A stretch of DNA of 64,000 nucleotides, from the NCBI RefSeq assembly GCF_025263565.1, contig NZ_CP079865.1:1550001-1614000 (forward strand), in the 5' to 3' direction. Within the stretch, counting starts at the first letter, position 1, and each line of letters begins with the position of its first letter. Position numbers and translations under genes: made by a program. Source of the stretch: Mycobacterium sp. SMC-8 (GTDB lineage Bacteria > Actinomycetota > Actinomycetes > Mycobacteriales > Mycobacteriaceae). The notes under the pieces were generated by a model, which worked only from the letters and a program-made list of their open reading frames with translations, did no database searches and had not been told where the DNA came from. Shown in pieces: positions 47,530 to 55,790 of this stretch.

Positions 47530-48536
47530 CCGAATGTTCTCGGCCCCGCTGGCACTACCCGGGCGCCGGGGGAGATAAGCGAGGCGCGCTTCGTGCCGTC
47601 GTCGTTGAAACCGGGCGGCATCTTGAACACGGTGTCGCCGTCGCCGTTCTCGCCGAGCAGCTCTTGAAACGTCAGCGCCGCGGCGCCTTCGTCCTCGTTG
47701 TCGAGCGCATCGTGTGCGGCGGTCGCGGCATCTGCGAAGCGGGTTCGGGCGGCTTCGATCTCGTCGTCGGTCGCGCGGATCGAGATGGTGTGGCCAAGCA
47801 GTGTGGGGTCGCTCACCTCGATGCCGTAGGTGGCGAAGTTGTTGATGATCGTGCTGATCTGCTGCAGCGCTGAGACGTAGTACTCCGCTTGGTCATTGCC
47901 GCCGACGAGTCCTGAGTTGAATGCCTGGTACGCCGCGACTTCGATGAAGAATCCGCCAGGCTTCGTCCCGACGCCGAGTAGGGCGCGTCGCGTTTGGCGC
48001 AGCAACTTGATGGTCGGTACGTAGAAGCCGTCGTGGGTGGCGTTCATCGCGCTCGACAGTGTGGTCAGCGCTTCGGGGTTGGTGCGGACCCACTGGTCCC
48101 CGTCCCCCTTCTGCGGGATCTCCCACGTCTGGCCATCCCCGTCGGGGCGGGCAGGTACTGCGTCGACGTAGAGGTCGTATTCCGGGAAGGAGACCTGCAG
48201 ACTGCGGTCCTGGCGCTTGGTCCGGCGGTGCCCGTCGGAGTCGGCGCCGAACTCTGTATGTAGCACCTTGAAGAAGCGGTCGAGGATGTCGTGGGAGGAC
48301 ACCTCCGCGGACACCTCGGGAAGCCGGACAAACACGTCCACATCCTTGATCCGCCTGATTGACACGTTTCGCTTGTAGGACCCGATCAGCACCGGGCTGA
48401 CGCCATATCCGGAGAGCGTGGGATCGGCTTCGAGCGCATCGCGTACCAGGTTGTGCGCCTCGGGCGCGTTGGCCTTGTCGTCGCCGGGCTCGATGGAGCT
48501 CAAGGCGTCCCTGAATTGCTGCTTAAGGTGAGCCAC
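47526..48536 (-). CDS. cdn: CBASS CD-NTase (cyclic oligonucleotide synthase)
   Basis: 336 aa from GTG 48536, with GGAGG about 9 bp upstream; the frame is open to 48632, but this start has the ribosome site. The nucleotidyltransferase core is LIGSYKRNVSI (GSY 52-54), RRIKDVDVFVRL (Asp 65 and 67) and DLYVDAVPAR (third Asp, about 125). An OAS-like helical domain follows. It makes the cyclic nucleotide that should activate the SAVED effector two genes downstream. The three genes are joined by 4-nt overlaps, so this is one operon. Confidence 0.9.
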   Translation of the reverse strand: MAHLKQQFRDALSSIEPGDDKANAPEAHNLVRDALEADPTLSGYGVSPVLIGSYKRNVSIRRIKDVDVFVRLPEVSAEVSSHDILDRFFKVLHTEFGADSDGHRRTKRQDRSLQVSFPEYDLYVDAVPARPDGDGQTWEIPQKGDGDQWVRTNPEALTTLSSAMNATHDGFYVPTIKLLRQTRRALLGVGTKPGGFFIEVAAYQAFNSGLVGGNDQAEYYVSALQQISTIINNFATYGIEVSDPTLLGHTISIRATDDEIEAARTRFADAATAAHDALDNEDEGAAALTFQELLGENGDGDTVFKMPPGFNDDGTKRASLISPGARVVPAGPRTFG

Positions 48537-48631
48537 TTGGCCCCTCCGATCTTGTGATGCGCGGTGCGTCGCGCAGTTGAGTCTGGTCCCCACCACCGAC
48601 AGCTGAAGCGAGGCCAGCGCGGGATTGACCA

Positions 48632-48751
48632 CTACTTTTTCTTCCGGCGTTTGCCGGTGCTTTCGTTGGTCGTGGTCTTCGGATGCTTCTTCACTGTCGA
48701 CTGCTTCACGAAACGCCCCGTAATGGCACTACGTCCGCGCTTGCCTGACAT
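48632..48751 (-). CDS. 39-aa basic protein ahead of the CBASS operon
   Basis: ATG 48751 follows GAGAGG and encodes a highly basic peptide (MSGKRGRSAITGRFVKQS...) ending in GKRRKKK. Short proteins of this kind, with the RSAxTGRFV core, recur in actinobacteria. It lies 95 bp before the CD-NTase on the same strand and may be the first gene of the operon. Confidence 0.55.
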   Translation of the reverse strand: MSGKRGRSAITGRFVKQSTVKKHPKTTTNESTGKRRKKK

Positions 48752-48899
48752 GTCGTCGCCTCTCGGTTCGGAGAATGCGCCTGTCTTCGCGCACACGATC
48801 ATGATGACGCTGAGAAGATTCGCGCTAATTTATTGCGGTTTGGGCCGGCGTGTTGCCGCAACTCCGTCGGTGCTGGCCAGCATGTCTAAGCAGTTGAGC

Positions 48900-49071
48900 T
48901 GCGCGCTTTCATGCGAGAATGGGGTTCGAAAACGCGCGAATTAACACCACAGAAGGAGGCTTGAGGTTGTCCGGTGACGTCGTAGGCATTGCGAAGCGTC
49001 GAGAGGACGACGAGCGAGAGTGTCTCCAGGCCACCTGCGCCAACCCGCGATGCGACGAGCAGTTCCTTCGG
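48900..49071 (+). repeat. 172-bp target duplication, left copy (IS1634 copy 3)
   Basis: Identical to 50851-51022 at a constant offset of 1951 bp. It carries the ribosome site and first 35 codons of the zinc-finger gene, which then run into the IS. Confidence 0.93.
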
Positions 49072-50850
49072 CCTGAGTTGGGTCACTTTGGTCAGTTTTG
49101 TAGGGTGGCGGTGTCTTGAGCTGGGGTGATGTCTCCGCTTAGTGCCCCTGCTAGGCACTAATTTGGGTCAGTAGGCTGCCTGGATGGTGTGGATTCGGCG
49201 GGTGCGCACGGCCTCGGGCGCGACCGCGGTCCAGATCGCCGAATCCGTCGATGGCCGCCGCCGGATCGTGCGCCATGTGGGCTCTGCGCGTGATGACGCC
49301 GAGCTGGGTCTGCTGCTCGAGGAGGCCCGCCGGCTGTTGGCCGATGACACCCAAGGCGAGTTGGATCTGGGGATCACGCTGAAAGCCGTTCGGGCCCATA
49401 TGGTTCCACCGCCAGCTGGCATGCTGTTCACCGAGGATGCTGGAGAATCCGCAGTACGGGAGTTGGTGGTGCGGCCGCGGGTGCTCAAGAGCTGCAGCGG
49501 GCTGCTGTATGACGCCCTGGCGCAGGTGTATGCCAGCCTGGGGTTCGACGACGCGGTCGGCGATGAGGTCTTCCGTGACCTGGTCATCGCCCGGGTGGTC
49601 GAGCCGACCAGCCTGCTCGACGCCGATCGGGTCCTCGCCGAGCTGGGACGTACCTCAGCGTCACTGTCGACCCGCAAGCGCACCCTGCGCCGTGCCCGCG
49701 GTGGTGGTTACCGCGACCAGATCGCCGCAGCGTGTTTCGCCCACGCCCGCACCGCCGGTGATGTCAGCCTGGTGCTTTACGACGTCACGACCCTGTATTT
49801 CGAGGCCGACAAGGAAGACGACCTACGCCGCGTGGGGTACTCCAAGGAACGCCGAGTGGACCCGCAGATCGTGGTCGGGCTGCTGGTCGATCGGTGCGGA
49901 TTCCCCTTGGAAATCGGCTGTTTCGAAGGAAACAAGGCCGAAACTCTGACGATCGTGCCGATCGTGAAGGCATTCCAAGCCCGCCACGAGATCACCGACA
50001 TTGTCGTCGTCGCTGATGCGGGCATGCTGGCCAGCGGCAATCTGCGCGAACTTGATGAGGCAGGGTTGCGGTTCATCGTCGGATCGAGGGTTACCAAAGC
50101 GCCCAACGATCTGGCCTCGCACTTCCATTGGCACGGCGACTTCTTCACCGATGGCCAGATCATCGACACCATCACCCCACGCGATCGACGCGGCACCGCG
50201 ACCAAGACCAGCGACCCCAAGCGCAAAGCCGAGCCCGTCTGGGATCCGGCGACCCACACCAAGTCCTGGCGGGCGGTGTGGGCGTACTCGACCAAACGCG
50301 CGGTGCGCGACACCAAGACGCTCAACCTGCAGGAGAACAAGGCCCGCGCGGTCGTCGCCGGCGAGAAAGCCGCGCGGGTACCGCGGTTCATCAAGAACTG
50401 CAACGGTTCCCAAGAATTTGACGAGGCGTCGTTGCAGCGCGCCCGCCGCTTGGTCGGGCTCAAGGGCTACGTCACCAACATCGACGCCGCACTGATGCCC
50501 GCGACCGAAGTGATCGCCAGCTACCACGACCTCTGGCACGTCGAGGCGTCCTTCCGGATGTCCAAATCCGACCTCGCTGCCCGGCCCATGTTCGCCCGCA
50601 CCCGCGACGCCATCGAAGCCCACCTGACCATCGTGTTCACCGCCCTGGCCGTCAGCCGCGAAGTCCAGACCCGCACCGGCCTGTCACTGCGCCGATTCCT
50701 ACGCACCCTCAAACCCCTGCGATCAGCCACCATCGACCTCAACGGCGTCATCGCCACCTACCCGCCAGCCCTAAACACCGAGGTCAACGCAATCCTCAAC
50801 GCACTGAACGCCGAGAATTCAAGGCACTAAGCCAAATGACCCAACTCGGG
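49072..50850 (+). mobile_element. IS1634-family element copy 3, complete
   Basis: 1779 bp, opposite orientation to copies 1 and 2. Ends CCTGAGTTGGGTCACTTTGG at 49072 and CCCGAGTTGGGTCATTTGG at 50850 (other strand). Flanked by 172-bp direct repeats. No disruption, probably active. Confidence 0.93.
49184..50830 (+). CDS. IS1634-family transposase, copy 3
   Basis: 548 aa, intact, from the start giving MVWIRRVRTASG. Nearly identical to copy 1. Same DDE motifs (LVLYDVTTLYFE, VVVADAGMLASGN, WHVEASFRMSKSDL). Confidence 0.95.
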   Translation: MVWIRRVRTASGATAVQIAESVDGRRRIVRHVGSARDDAELGLLLEEARRLLADDTQGELDLGITLKAVRAHMVPPPAGMLFTEDAGESAVRELVVRPRVLKSCSGLLYDALAQVYASLGFDDAVGDEVFRDLVIARVVEPTSLLDADRVLAELGRTSASLSTRKRTLRRARGGGYRDQIAAACFAHARTAGDVSLVLYDVTTLYFEADKEDDLRRVGYSKERRVDPQIVVGLLVDRCGFPLEIGCFEGNKAETLTIVPIVKAFQARHEITDIVVVADAGMLASGNLRELDEAGLRFIVGSRVTKAPNDLASHFHWHGDFFTDGQIIDTITPRDRRGTATKTSDPKRKAEPVWDPATHTKSWRAVWAYSTKRAVRDTKTLNLQENKARAVVAGEKAARVPRFIKNCNGSQEFDEASLQRARRLVGLKGYVTNIDAALMPATEVIASYHDLWHVEASFRMSKSDLAARPMFARTRDAIEAHLTIVFTALAVSREVQTRTGLSLRRFLRTLKPLRSATIDLNGVIATYPPALNTEVNAILNALNAENSRH

Positions 50851-51022
50851 TGCGCGCTTTCATGCGAGAATGGGGTTCGAAAACGCGCGAATTAACACCA
50901 CAGAAGGAGGCTTGAGGTTGTCCGGTGACGTCGTAGGCATTGCGAAGCGTCGAGAGGACGACGAGCGAGAGTGTCTCCAGGCCACCTGCGCCAACCCGCG
51001 ATGCGACGAGCAGTTCCTTCGG
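50851..51022 (+). repeat. 172-bp target duplication, right copy (IS1634 copy 3)
   Basis: Begins right after the IS end at 50850. Because it includes the promoter-proximal region, ribosome site and start of the next gene, that gene stays complete. Confidence 0.93.
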
Positions 51023-51358
51023 ACTGCAGGGCCAGGACGACGCAAGGACTTCCACAGTGAGGACTGTCGTCGCGCCGCTGAGCGGGACTACCGCCGGCTG
51101 GCGAGCCGACTTGAGCACTACGAGCGCCAAGCCGAGCAAATGCGCGCCCGCCTCGATGCATATTTGCGCACCAACATCGAGGAGGCCGTGGCCGAGCGGA
51201 CTGGGCCCACGACGGCCGAGGTATCGCGGGCACGGGAAGCGATCGCCGAAGTACGAGGAATGGCGCTGTTCCTGCCTCACCATCAAGGCGAATTTGCTCA
51301 GCAATTGCTAAAGCTGTTTGAAGCCGTTGAACCGCTTGTGCCCTCCGGCCGTAGCTAG
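50918..51358 (+). CDS. small zinc-finger/coiled-coil protein
   Basis: 146 aa from TTG 50918 with AGGAGG 7 bp upstream. Cys residues in CLQATCANPRCDEQF and FHSEDCRRAAERDYRRL form a zinc finger of the kind seen at the C-terminus of CGNR-type proteins. A long charged helix follows (LASRLEHYERQAEQMRARLD). Probably nucleic-acid binding. It was the target of IS1634 copy 3 but survives intact thanks to the long target duplication. Confidence 0.6.
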   Translation: MSGDVVGIAKRREDDERECLQATCANPRCDEQFLRTAGPGRRKDFHSEDCRRAAERDYRRLASRLEHYERQAEQMRARLDAYLRTNIEEAVAERTGPTTAEVSRAREAIAEVRGMALFLPHHQGEFAQQLLKLFEAVEPLVPSGRS

Positions 51359-51458
51359 TGCGAGCCTCAGGCGATGCCACAGCGCAGGGCACGACCGATG
51401 AAGACTCGGTCTGCCGTTGACAGGTCCTGCACCCGAGGCTTCGGCCTAGGAAGCGATG

Positions 51459-52346
51459 TCACCTGGCCGAATTGCCTTGTCGATACCTTCTTCTCTGCGA
51501 CGTTGAGTAGGTTATCGGTGGAGCGGCCTCAACACGGCCGTCGTGATTCATCTCTTCGACATCTATCGAAACTCGTCTGCGCCCGCTCAAGGGCTCGTAG
51601 GCCGACCATGGAAATGGCCTTCGCCGCGCTGATTCACGTGACAAGAAGTTAAGCAGGCTGAAGTACCACATCCCCAATGATTGACGTTCGGAATCGTGCA
51701 GTATTACTTGGCCTGCAGCAGGGTGCACGATGCCTTTGTCAAGAACGCACACTCGGTTAAGCCATTCATAGGGAATCCCGGTATCTCGGCATTCTGCCAA
51801 GACCCTCCCAGCCTCGACCGATGGCCAGTTTGCAGAGGCGATATCCGTCTCGAACGCAAGAACCGACGAGAAGAACCTAGGGAAGTCGCCGTCGGTTTTG
51901 AAAGGTACTTCGCGGTGAGTCTCGATGCCCCAGCCATTTCCGAACGGACGCATCGAATATAGCGTCTTTACGGATTTAACTGCTTGTCGAATGTCAGCTC
52001 TGGTGAGTTTCGACTTGACTTCAACAGTCGCTAAAAGCGCTTCGGCACCAATGATTTCCGCTCCGCCCTCCCTGTCGGCGGGCAGAATCGGCGCTGCCGC
52101 AGATCCGTCGTAGATCACTACATCTAGTTGGGGACTCCGGCGACCTCCTTGGTCGATTACTTCTCCTGTCGTTACGGCGAAACGGCTGGGCAGTCTCTGC
52201 CGAAGAAAATCCGCTACCGCGCTCTCACGGTCACTGCCCTTCAGCACGCTGTGCTTGAACGATTGCGAGGTGGTGAAGCTCGTCCAAAGGCGGTTCTCAG
52301 CCTCTGCGAGAACACTCTGGACGGTGTCGTGCGCCGCGTTCGCCAT
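51459..52346 (-). CDS. DUF6602-like (PD-(D/E)XK-type) protein
   Basis: 295 aa from ATG 52346 (MANAAHDTVQSVLAEAENRL); upstream codons to 52451 have no support. The core KGSDRESAVADFLRQRLPSR, QLDVVIYDGSAAAP and EALLATVEVKSKLTRADI gives Asp...Glu-x-Lys in the spacing of restriction-endonuclease-like folds and fits DUF6602, which is common in defence islands. The Lys-containing helix (DIRQAVKSVKTL) follows. Target unknown. Confidence 0.65.
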   Translation of the reverse strand: MANAAHDTVQSVLAEAENRLWTSFTTSQSFKHSVLKGSDRESAVADFLRQRLPSRFAVTTGEVIDQGGRRSPQLDVVIYDGSAAAPILPADREGGAEIIGAEALLATVEVKSKLTRADIRQAVKSVKTLYSMRPFGNGWGIETHREVPFKTDGDFPRFFSSVLAFETDIASANWPSVEAGRVLAECRDTGIPYEWLNRVCVLDKGIVHPAAGQVILHDSERQSLGMWYFSLLNFLSRESARRRPFPWSAYEPLSGRRRVSIDVEEMNHDGRVEAAPPITYSTSQRRRYRQGNSAR

Positions 52347-52581
52347 GGACTTGTTCCTACACGGTATGGCTAGCGGTCTAGCAAGCCTGGGTGCCCTAGG
52401 TCTCAGCTTCGGATACCGGACTCGCGCTCTAACGGTTTTGGCACAGAACATTTAGGGACGGCGCACGGGCGTCTTCCTGTCAGGGTTGGAAGAGCGGGAG
52501 CAGATCGCTGCCGCGAGGACCCACCCGACACGCGGGGTGACCACTTGAAGTGCGACTAGATTCGGTGCAATTTGAATCGAG

Positions 52582-53421
52582 TCAGCGGTTTTCGCGGTCT
52601 TTTTTGTGCGCCGAGAGCAGGTAGGTGACGGCCTCGATGACATCTGGGCCGATCTCGTTCAATGCGTCGCCGACGACCAGCCACTGCTGTGCGCCGTCTT
52701 GGTCTGTATAACGAAAGACCTGTTCGAACGCAAAGACCGGCTTCAGCGTCACTTCTGTTTTCCCTGGCTGGGTGGGTCTGGCGAACTCGACCCGGGCCAG
52801 GACCGATCCCTTGCCGACGACACCTTGGTTCACCGTGGAGACCACGCCGCCGGGAGGCTCCGGATCAACAATGACACCGCCCAGGTCGACCTGGGTGTTG
52901 GCCACGATGTTGAGCAGCTGGTGCTTGTCGGTGTTCGACAGGAACTGCAGTATGTGCAGCGGATGCAGCGTGCCGGTACCCACGGCGTTGAACGGCTGAC
53001 TGCTCTTGAACACCTCGAACACCTCCGGCCCGTACCAGTCACGGCGGGCCTGCGCCCACTTGGCGTAGCTCTGCTCGGTCGAGCGCAGCCCGAACGCCAC
53101 CTCGGTCGGTCTCTTCTCCTGAATGTGCGCCGGGGTGATCGCCCACACGGCGTGATCCAGCGCAGCGCGCAGGTTGTGAATGAAATCCCCCAGGAGCAGC
53201 GCTGCCTCGGTGTAGTCGAGATCTGAGTCCAGCACCCACTCCGCCCAGGCCGTGCGCGAGCTGTACTCACTGCTGTTGTCGCGCCGGAGGTAATGCCGCT
53301 CGATCGCCTGCTGCTCGGCCAGCACATCGCGCAGCCGGTCGCGGACCGCGAAACCATGCGTGAGCTTGTGGAACGCCGACTGTCCCAGCAATTCCGTGTC
53401 GACGCCGTTCTCCTCGGTCAT
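52582..53421 (-). CDS. hypothetical protein with HEPN-like motif
   Basis: 279 aa from ATG 53421, overlapping the preceding stop (ATGA). The segment LLLGDFIHNLRAALDHAVWA (about residues 75-95) is a helix with Arg...Asp-His, like catalytic helices of some HEPN proteins. The rest is unassigned. Coupling with the HicB-like gene upstream suggests a toxin-antitoxin-style pair, which is inference. Confidence 0.5.
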   Translation of the reverse strand: MTEENGVDTELLGQSAFHKLTHGFAVRDRLRDVLAEQQAIERHYLRRDNSSEYSSRTAWAEWVLDSDLDYTEAALLLGDFIHNLRAALDHAVWAITPAHIQEKRPTEVAFGLRSTEQSYAKWAQARRDWYGPEVFEVFKSSQPFNAVGTGTLHPLHILQFLSNTDKHQLLNIVANTQVDLGGVIVDPEPPGGVVSTVNQGVVGKGSVLARVEFARPTQPGKTEVTLKPVFAFEQVFRYTDQDGAQQWLVVGDALNEIGPDVIEAVTYLLSAHKKDRENR

Positions 53422-54050
53422 CGGCGTCCCCAACCGCCGGTCTCGGGGTCATCGGCCGCGATCTGCTCGACGACCTTGATGATGCCGCGCAGCGCCTCGT
53501 CCTCGGTGGGGGCCAACCAGGACAGCGAGGGGAACTCTGCGACCAGGCCCATGAACTCGTTGTCCGCCGGCGACCACTCGACCCGGAAGGCGAAATCCGG
53601 CCTGGCGGCGGCCTCGGCGGCCCGCGTGTGCCGCAGATGGTTGCGGATGGTGGTGACGATGAACGCCGCCCGCTCCCGAGGGCTCCGCCCATATCCGTGG
53701 GCCGCGATCGTGCCGGTGGCGATGAGGTCTCCCTTGGTGATGCCGGGCTGCTGCTCGTGCAGGTCCAGTTCGATGTCCCAATCACCGCCCCGCTCGCGGA
53801 AGTAGAAGCTGTGCCCGTCGACCTGGCCCTCCCACTGCTCGGGCACCTGCCCGCCGTGGCGGCCCACGACGACGCCCGGCTGATCGGCCAACCACGTCTG
53901 CAGGTCGGCCTCGGCGGCCTGCCGGGCGGCCTGGAGCTGCTGGCCTTGCGGTGACCGCCGGAACTCGTCCATGTGATCAAAAAGCTCCTGGAGCGTCTCT
54001 GCTGATCGCCACCGCCGGTCTCCCTGTGCGTTCTCCGTGTCGTCGGGCAT
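53418..54050 (-). CDS. hypothetical protein with C-terminal HicB-like domain
   Basis: 210 aa. The C-terminal 60 residues (FRVEWSPADNEFMGLVAEFP, SLSWLAPTEDEALRGIIKVV) follow the HicB antitoxin pattern of a short beta sheet and helix. The N-terminal two thirds are unassigned. It starts 7 bp after the TacT-like toxin and overlaps the next gene, so four genes run as one operon. Confidence 0.55.
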   Translation of the reverse strand: MPDDTENAQGDRRWRSAETLQELFDHMDEFRRSPQGQQLQAARQAAEADLQTWLADQPGVVVGRHGGQVPEQWEGQVDGHSFYFRERGGDWDIELDLHEQQPGITKGDLIATGTIAAHGYGRSPRERAAFIVTTIRNHLRHTRAAEAAARPDFAFRVEWSPADNEFMGLVAEFPSLSWLAPTEDEALRGIIKVVEQIAADDPETGGWGRR

Positions 54051-54057
54051 CAGCGGG

Positions 54058-54567
54058 TCACTTCTGCGGCGGGTCGAGCAGGGCGCGGGCGTCTTTGATC
54101 AACAGCAGCAGGTGCAGCGGGTCGGTCGGCGAGGGCTCGAAATCGAAGTGCGCGTAGAACGCCCGTGCCTGCTCGTGCAGCGCGTGCACCACCAGCGCAC
54201 GCACACCGATGATCTCCGCAGCTGCCACCGCGCGGGTGATCGCGTCCCGCAGCAGCGCAGCACCCAGGCCCTGGCCCTGGTCCTTGCGGTCGATCGCCAG
54301 CCGTGACAACAGGATCACCGGTACCGGATCGGGCATGTTGCGCCGCACCCGCCCGGGTGCGGCGGCGCGCTCCACCGCCGCTGAGGCCAGCGCGTAGAAC
54401 CCGACGACGCGGCCGTCCCGGCACGTTACAAAGCACCGGGAGGCACCTTCGACGTGGTTGGCCAGGGCGCGTCCCCGCAGGTACTTGTCCAGGGCAGGCT
54501 CGCCGCTGTCGAAGTCGGCGACCACATCGTGTTCGCTGATCGGCCGTGGCGCGCTGTAGCCGCTCAC
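54058..54567 (-). CDS. tacT: GNAT acetyltransferase toxin, TacT/AtaT type
   Basis: 169 aa from GTG 54567, overlapping the antitoxin stop (GTGA). Motifs: FDSGEPALDKYLRGRALANH, the acetyl-CoA pyrophosphate loop DQGQGLGAALL after LSRLAIDRK, and the C-terminal ARAFYAHFDFEPSP with the catalytic Tyr. Toxins of this family acetylate the amino group of aminoacyl-tRNAs and block translation. Confidence 0.9.
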   Translation of the reverse strand: MSGYSAPRPISEHDVVADFDSGEPALDKYLRGRALANHVEGASRCFVTCRDGRVVGFYALASAAVERAAAPGRVRRNMPDPVPVILLSRLAIDRKDQGQGLGAALLRDAITRAVAAAEIIGVRALVVHALHEQARAFYAHFDFEPSPTDPLHLLLLIKDARALLDPPQK

Positions 54568-54833
54568 TCGTCGAAGATCGAGGGCTCCGCGAACAACTTC
54601 TCCAGCCGCGGCTTGTGCGACACCGGCCGGTCCAGCACCGACACGAACTCCGACCAGGCCGGGGCGTCGAGCATGAACAGCCGCCGATCGGCAAGCACGT
54701 CACGGGCATGAGCCAGCGTCGCGGTCACCGTGAAGTTGGTCAGATCGGTCCCCTCCACTTCGGCGGCACGACGAATCAGCGCGTCCTGCTCAGCAGTCAG
54801 GCGCACCGCGAACCGCTCCGTCTTCATAGCCAT
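54564..54833 (-). CDS. tacA: DUF1778 (TacA-type) antitoxin
   Basis: 89 aa from ATG 54833 (MAMKTERFAVRLTAEQDALI). An RHH DNA-binding N-terminus is followed by the toxin-wrapping tail. In-frame ATGs at 54842 and 54827 are alternatives, but 54842 lies inside the operator palindrome. It is the first gene of the operon and overlaps the toxin start. Confidence 0.9.
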   Translation of the reverse strand: MAMKTERFAVRLTAEQDALIRRAAEVEGTDLTNFTVTATLAHARDVLADRRLFMLDAPAWSEFVSVLDRPVSHKPRLEKLFAEPSIFDE

Positions 54834-54840
54834 GCCATCC

Positions 54841-54865
54841 ATTGTGTGCCTACTAGGCACACAAT
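54841..54865. promoter_or_regulatory. palindromic operator of the tacAT operon
   Basis: Two perfect 12-bp arms, ATTGTGTGCCTA and TAGGCACACAAT, around one central base, directly upstream of the antitoxin start. This is the expected site for autorepression by the RHH antitoxin, alone or with toxin. Confidence 0.75.
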
Positions 54866-55020
54866 GCAACGGGGTACTGACCACGCCTCTGACCAGCGGC
54901 GATGCGTACCAACACTGTGAACCGGGCTCCGAGTCGCCGGAAAGTATGCCGAGGCCAATGGGTCGCAGTGGGGACGACCACGGTCGTCTCGTCGCTTTCA
55001 ACCCCTTGTGAGGGGGAGGC

Positions 55021-55790
55021 ATGTCTTCTCTTCTGCTGACCGCGCTCAAGCACCTGCTGACCACGGTAGCCGTCATCGCCCCGTCCTGGCTCGCGGTGTG
55101 CGTTGTCCACCGGCCACACCGATGTCCTGCCCGCCGTCGGTGCGGTGCTGGTCTACCTGATCGAAGCGCTCGTCACGCGCCCGATGCACGACCTGGCCAC
55201 CATGGCGCCCTAGTCGTGGATGCGGATGTCGTCGATGGCCTTGACCGTCATGGTGCGCCCAGCGGCGGCCACCCCAGTCCGGCAGCCCCTGCACAGTGAT
55301 CTGGTCGCTGAGTAGGTCGCGCTGGGTCCCGGCGTCCTCGATGGCGTAGGCCGTCACGAACGCCTCGGCGTCCTCTCCGAAAACAGGTGCAGCTGTCCGC
55401 TGAGATAGCGGTCGAGGTCAGGGGTGAACTAGCCGCGCTTGCCGGCTTGGAAGAGGTCACCGATAACGGTGAACTCCACGACGATCACCGCAGCCCCGGC
55501 CGGCGGCATGCTTGCTGAGCCCGGCGCGCGCAGCGAACGGCCTGAGGCCAGCAGCACGGTCGATGGCCGCCAGGCGGTCGGCGCGGGTCTGGTCGACCCC
55601 TTGAGGAGCGGTGCCGAGGCGCTCCTCGTCCGCCTCGCACACCTGGCACTCCCGCGACCTCTGTCGTTTGGGGGCAGTTCCTTGGTGACATGTGCTCCCC
55701 CGGGGCCCAAATGACGCCTCCCAAAGTGAGTCATCCCCGCGCATGAGGTCCGGCACCCCCAGGTGCAGTGATCAAAACCGGTGGTGAGCG
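55021..55790. pseudogene. degraded reading frames at the right edge of the accessory region
   Basis: Short protein-like pieces appear in shifting minus-strand frames, e.g. AYAIEDAGTQRDLLSDQITV (55280-55350) and AAVIVVEFTVIGDLFQAGKR ending at 55429, preceded in another frame by ECQVCEADEERLGTAPQGVD. None is a complete gene. A plus-strand start at 55021 with GGGGGAGG upstream soon leaves sensible sequence. These look like decayed genes, perhaps phage-derived. Confidence 0.4.
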
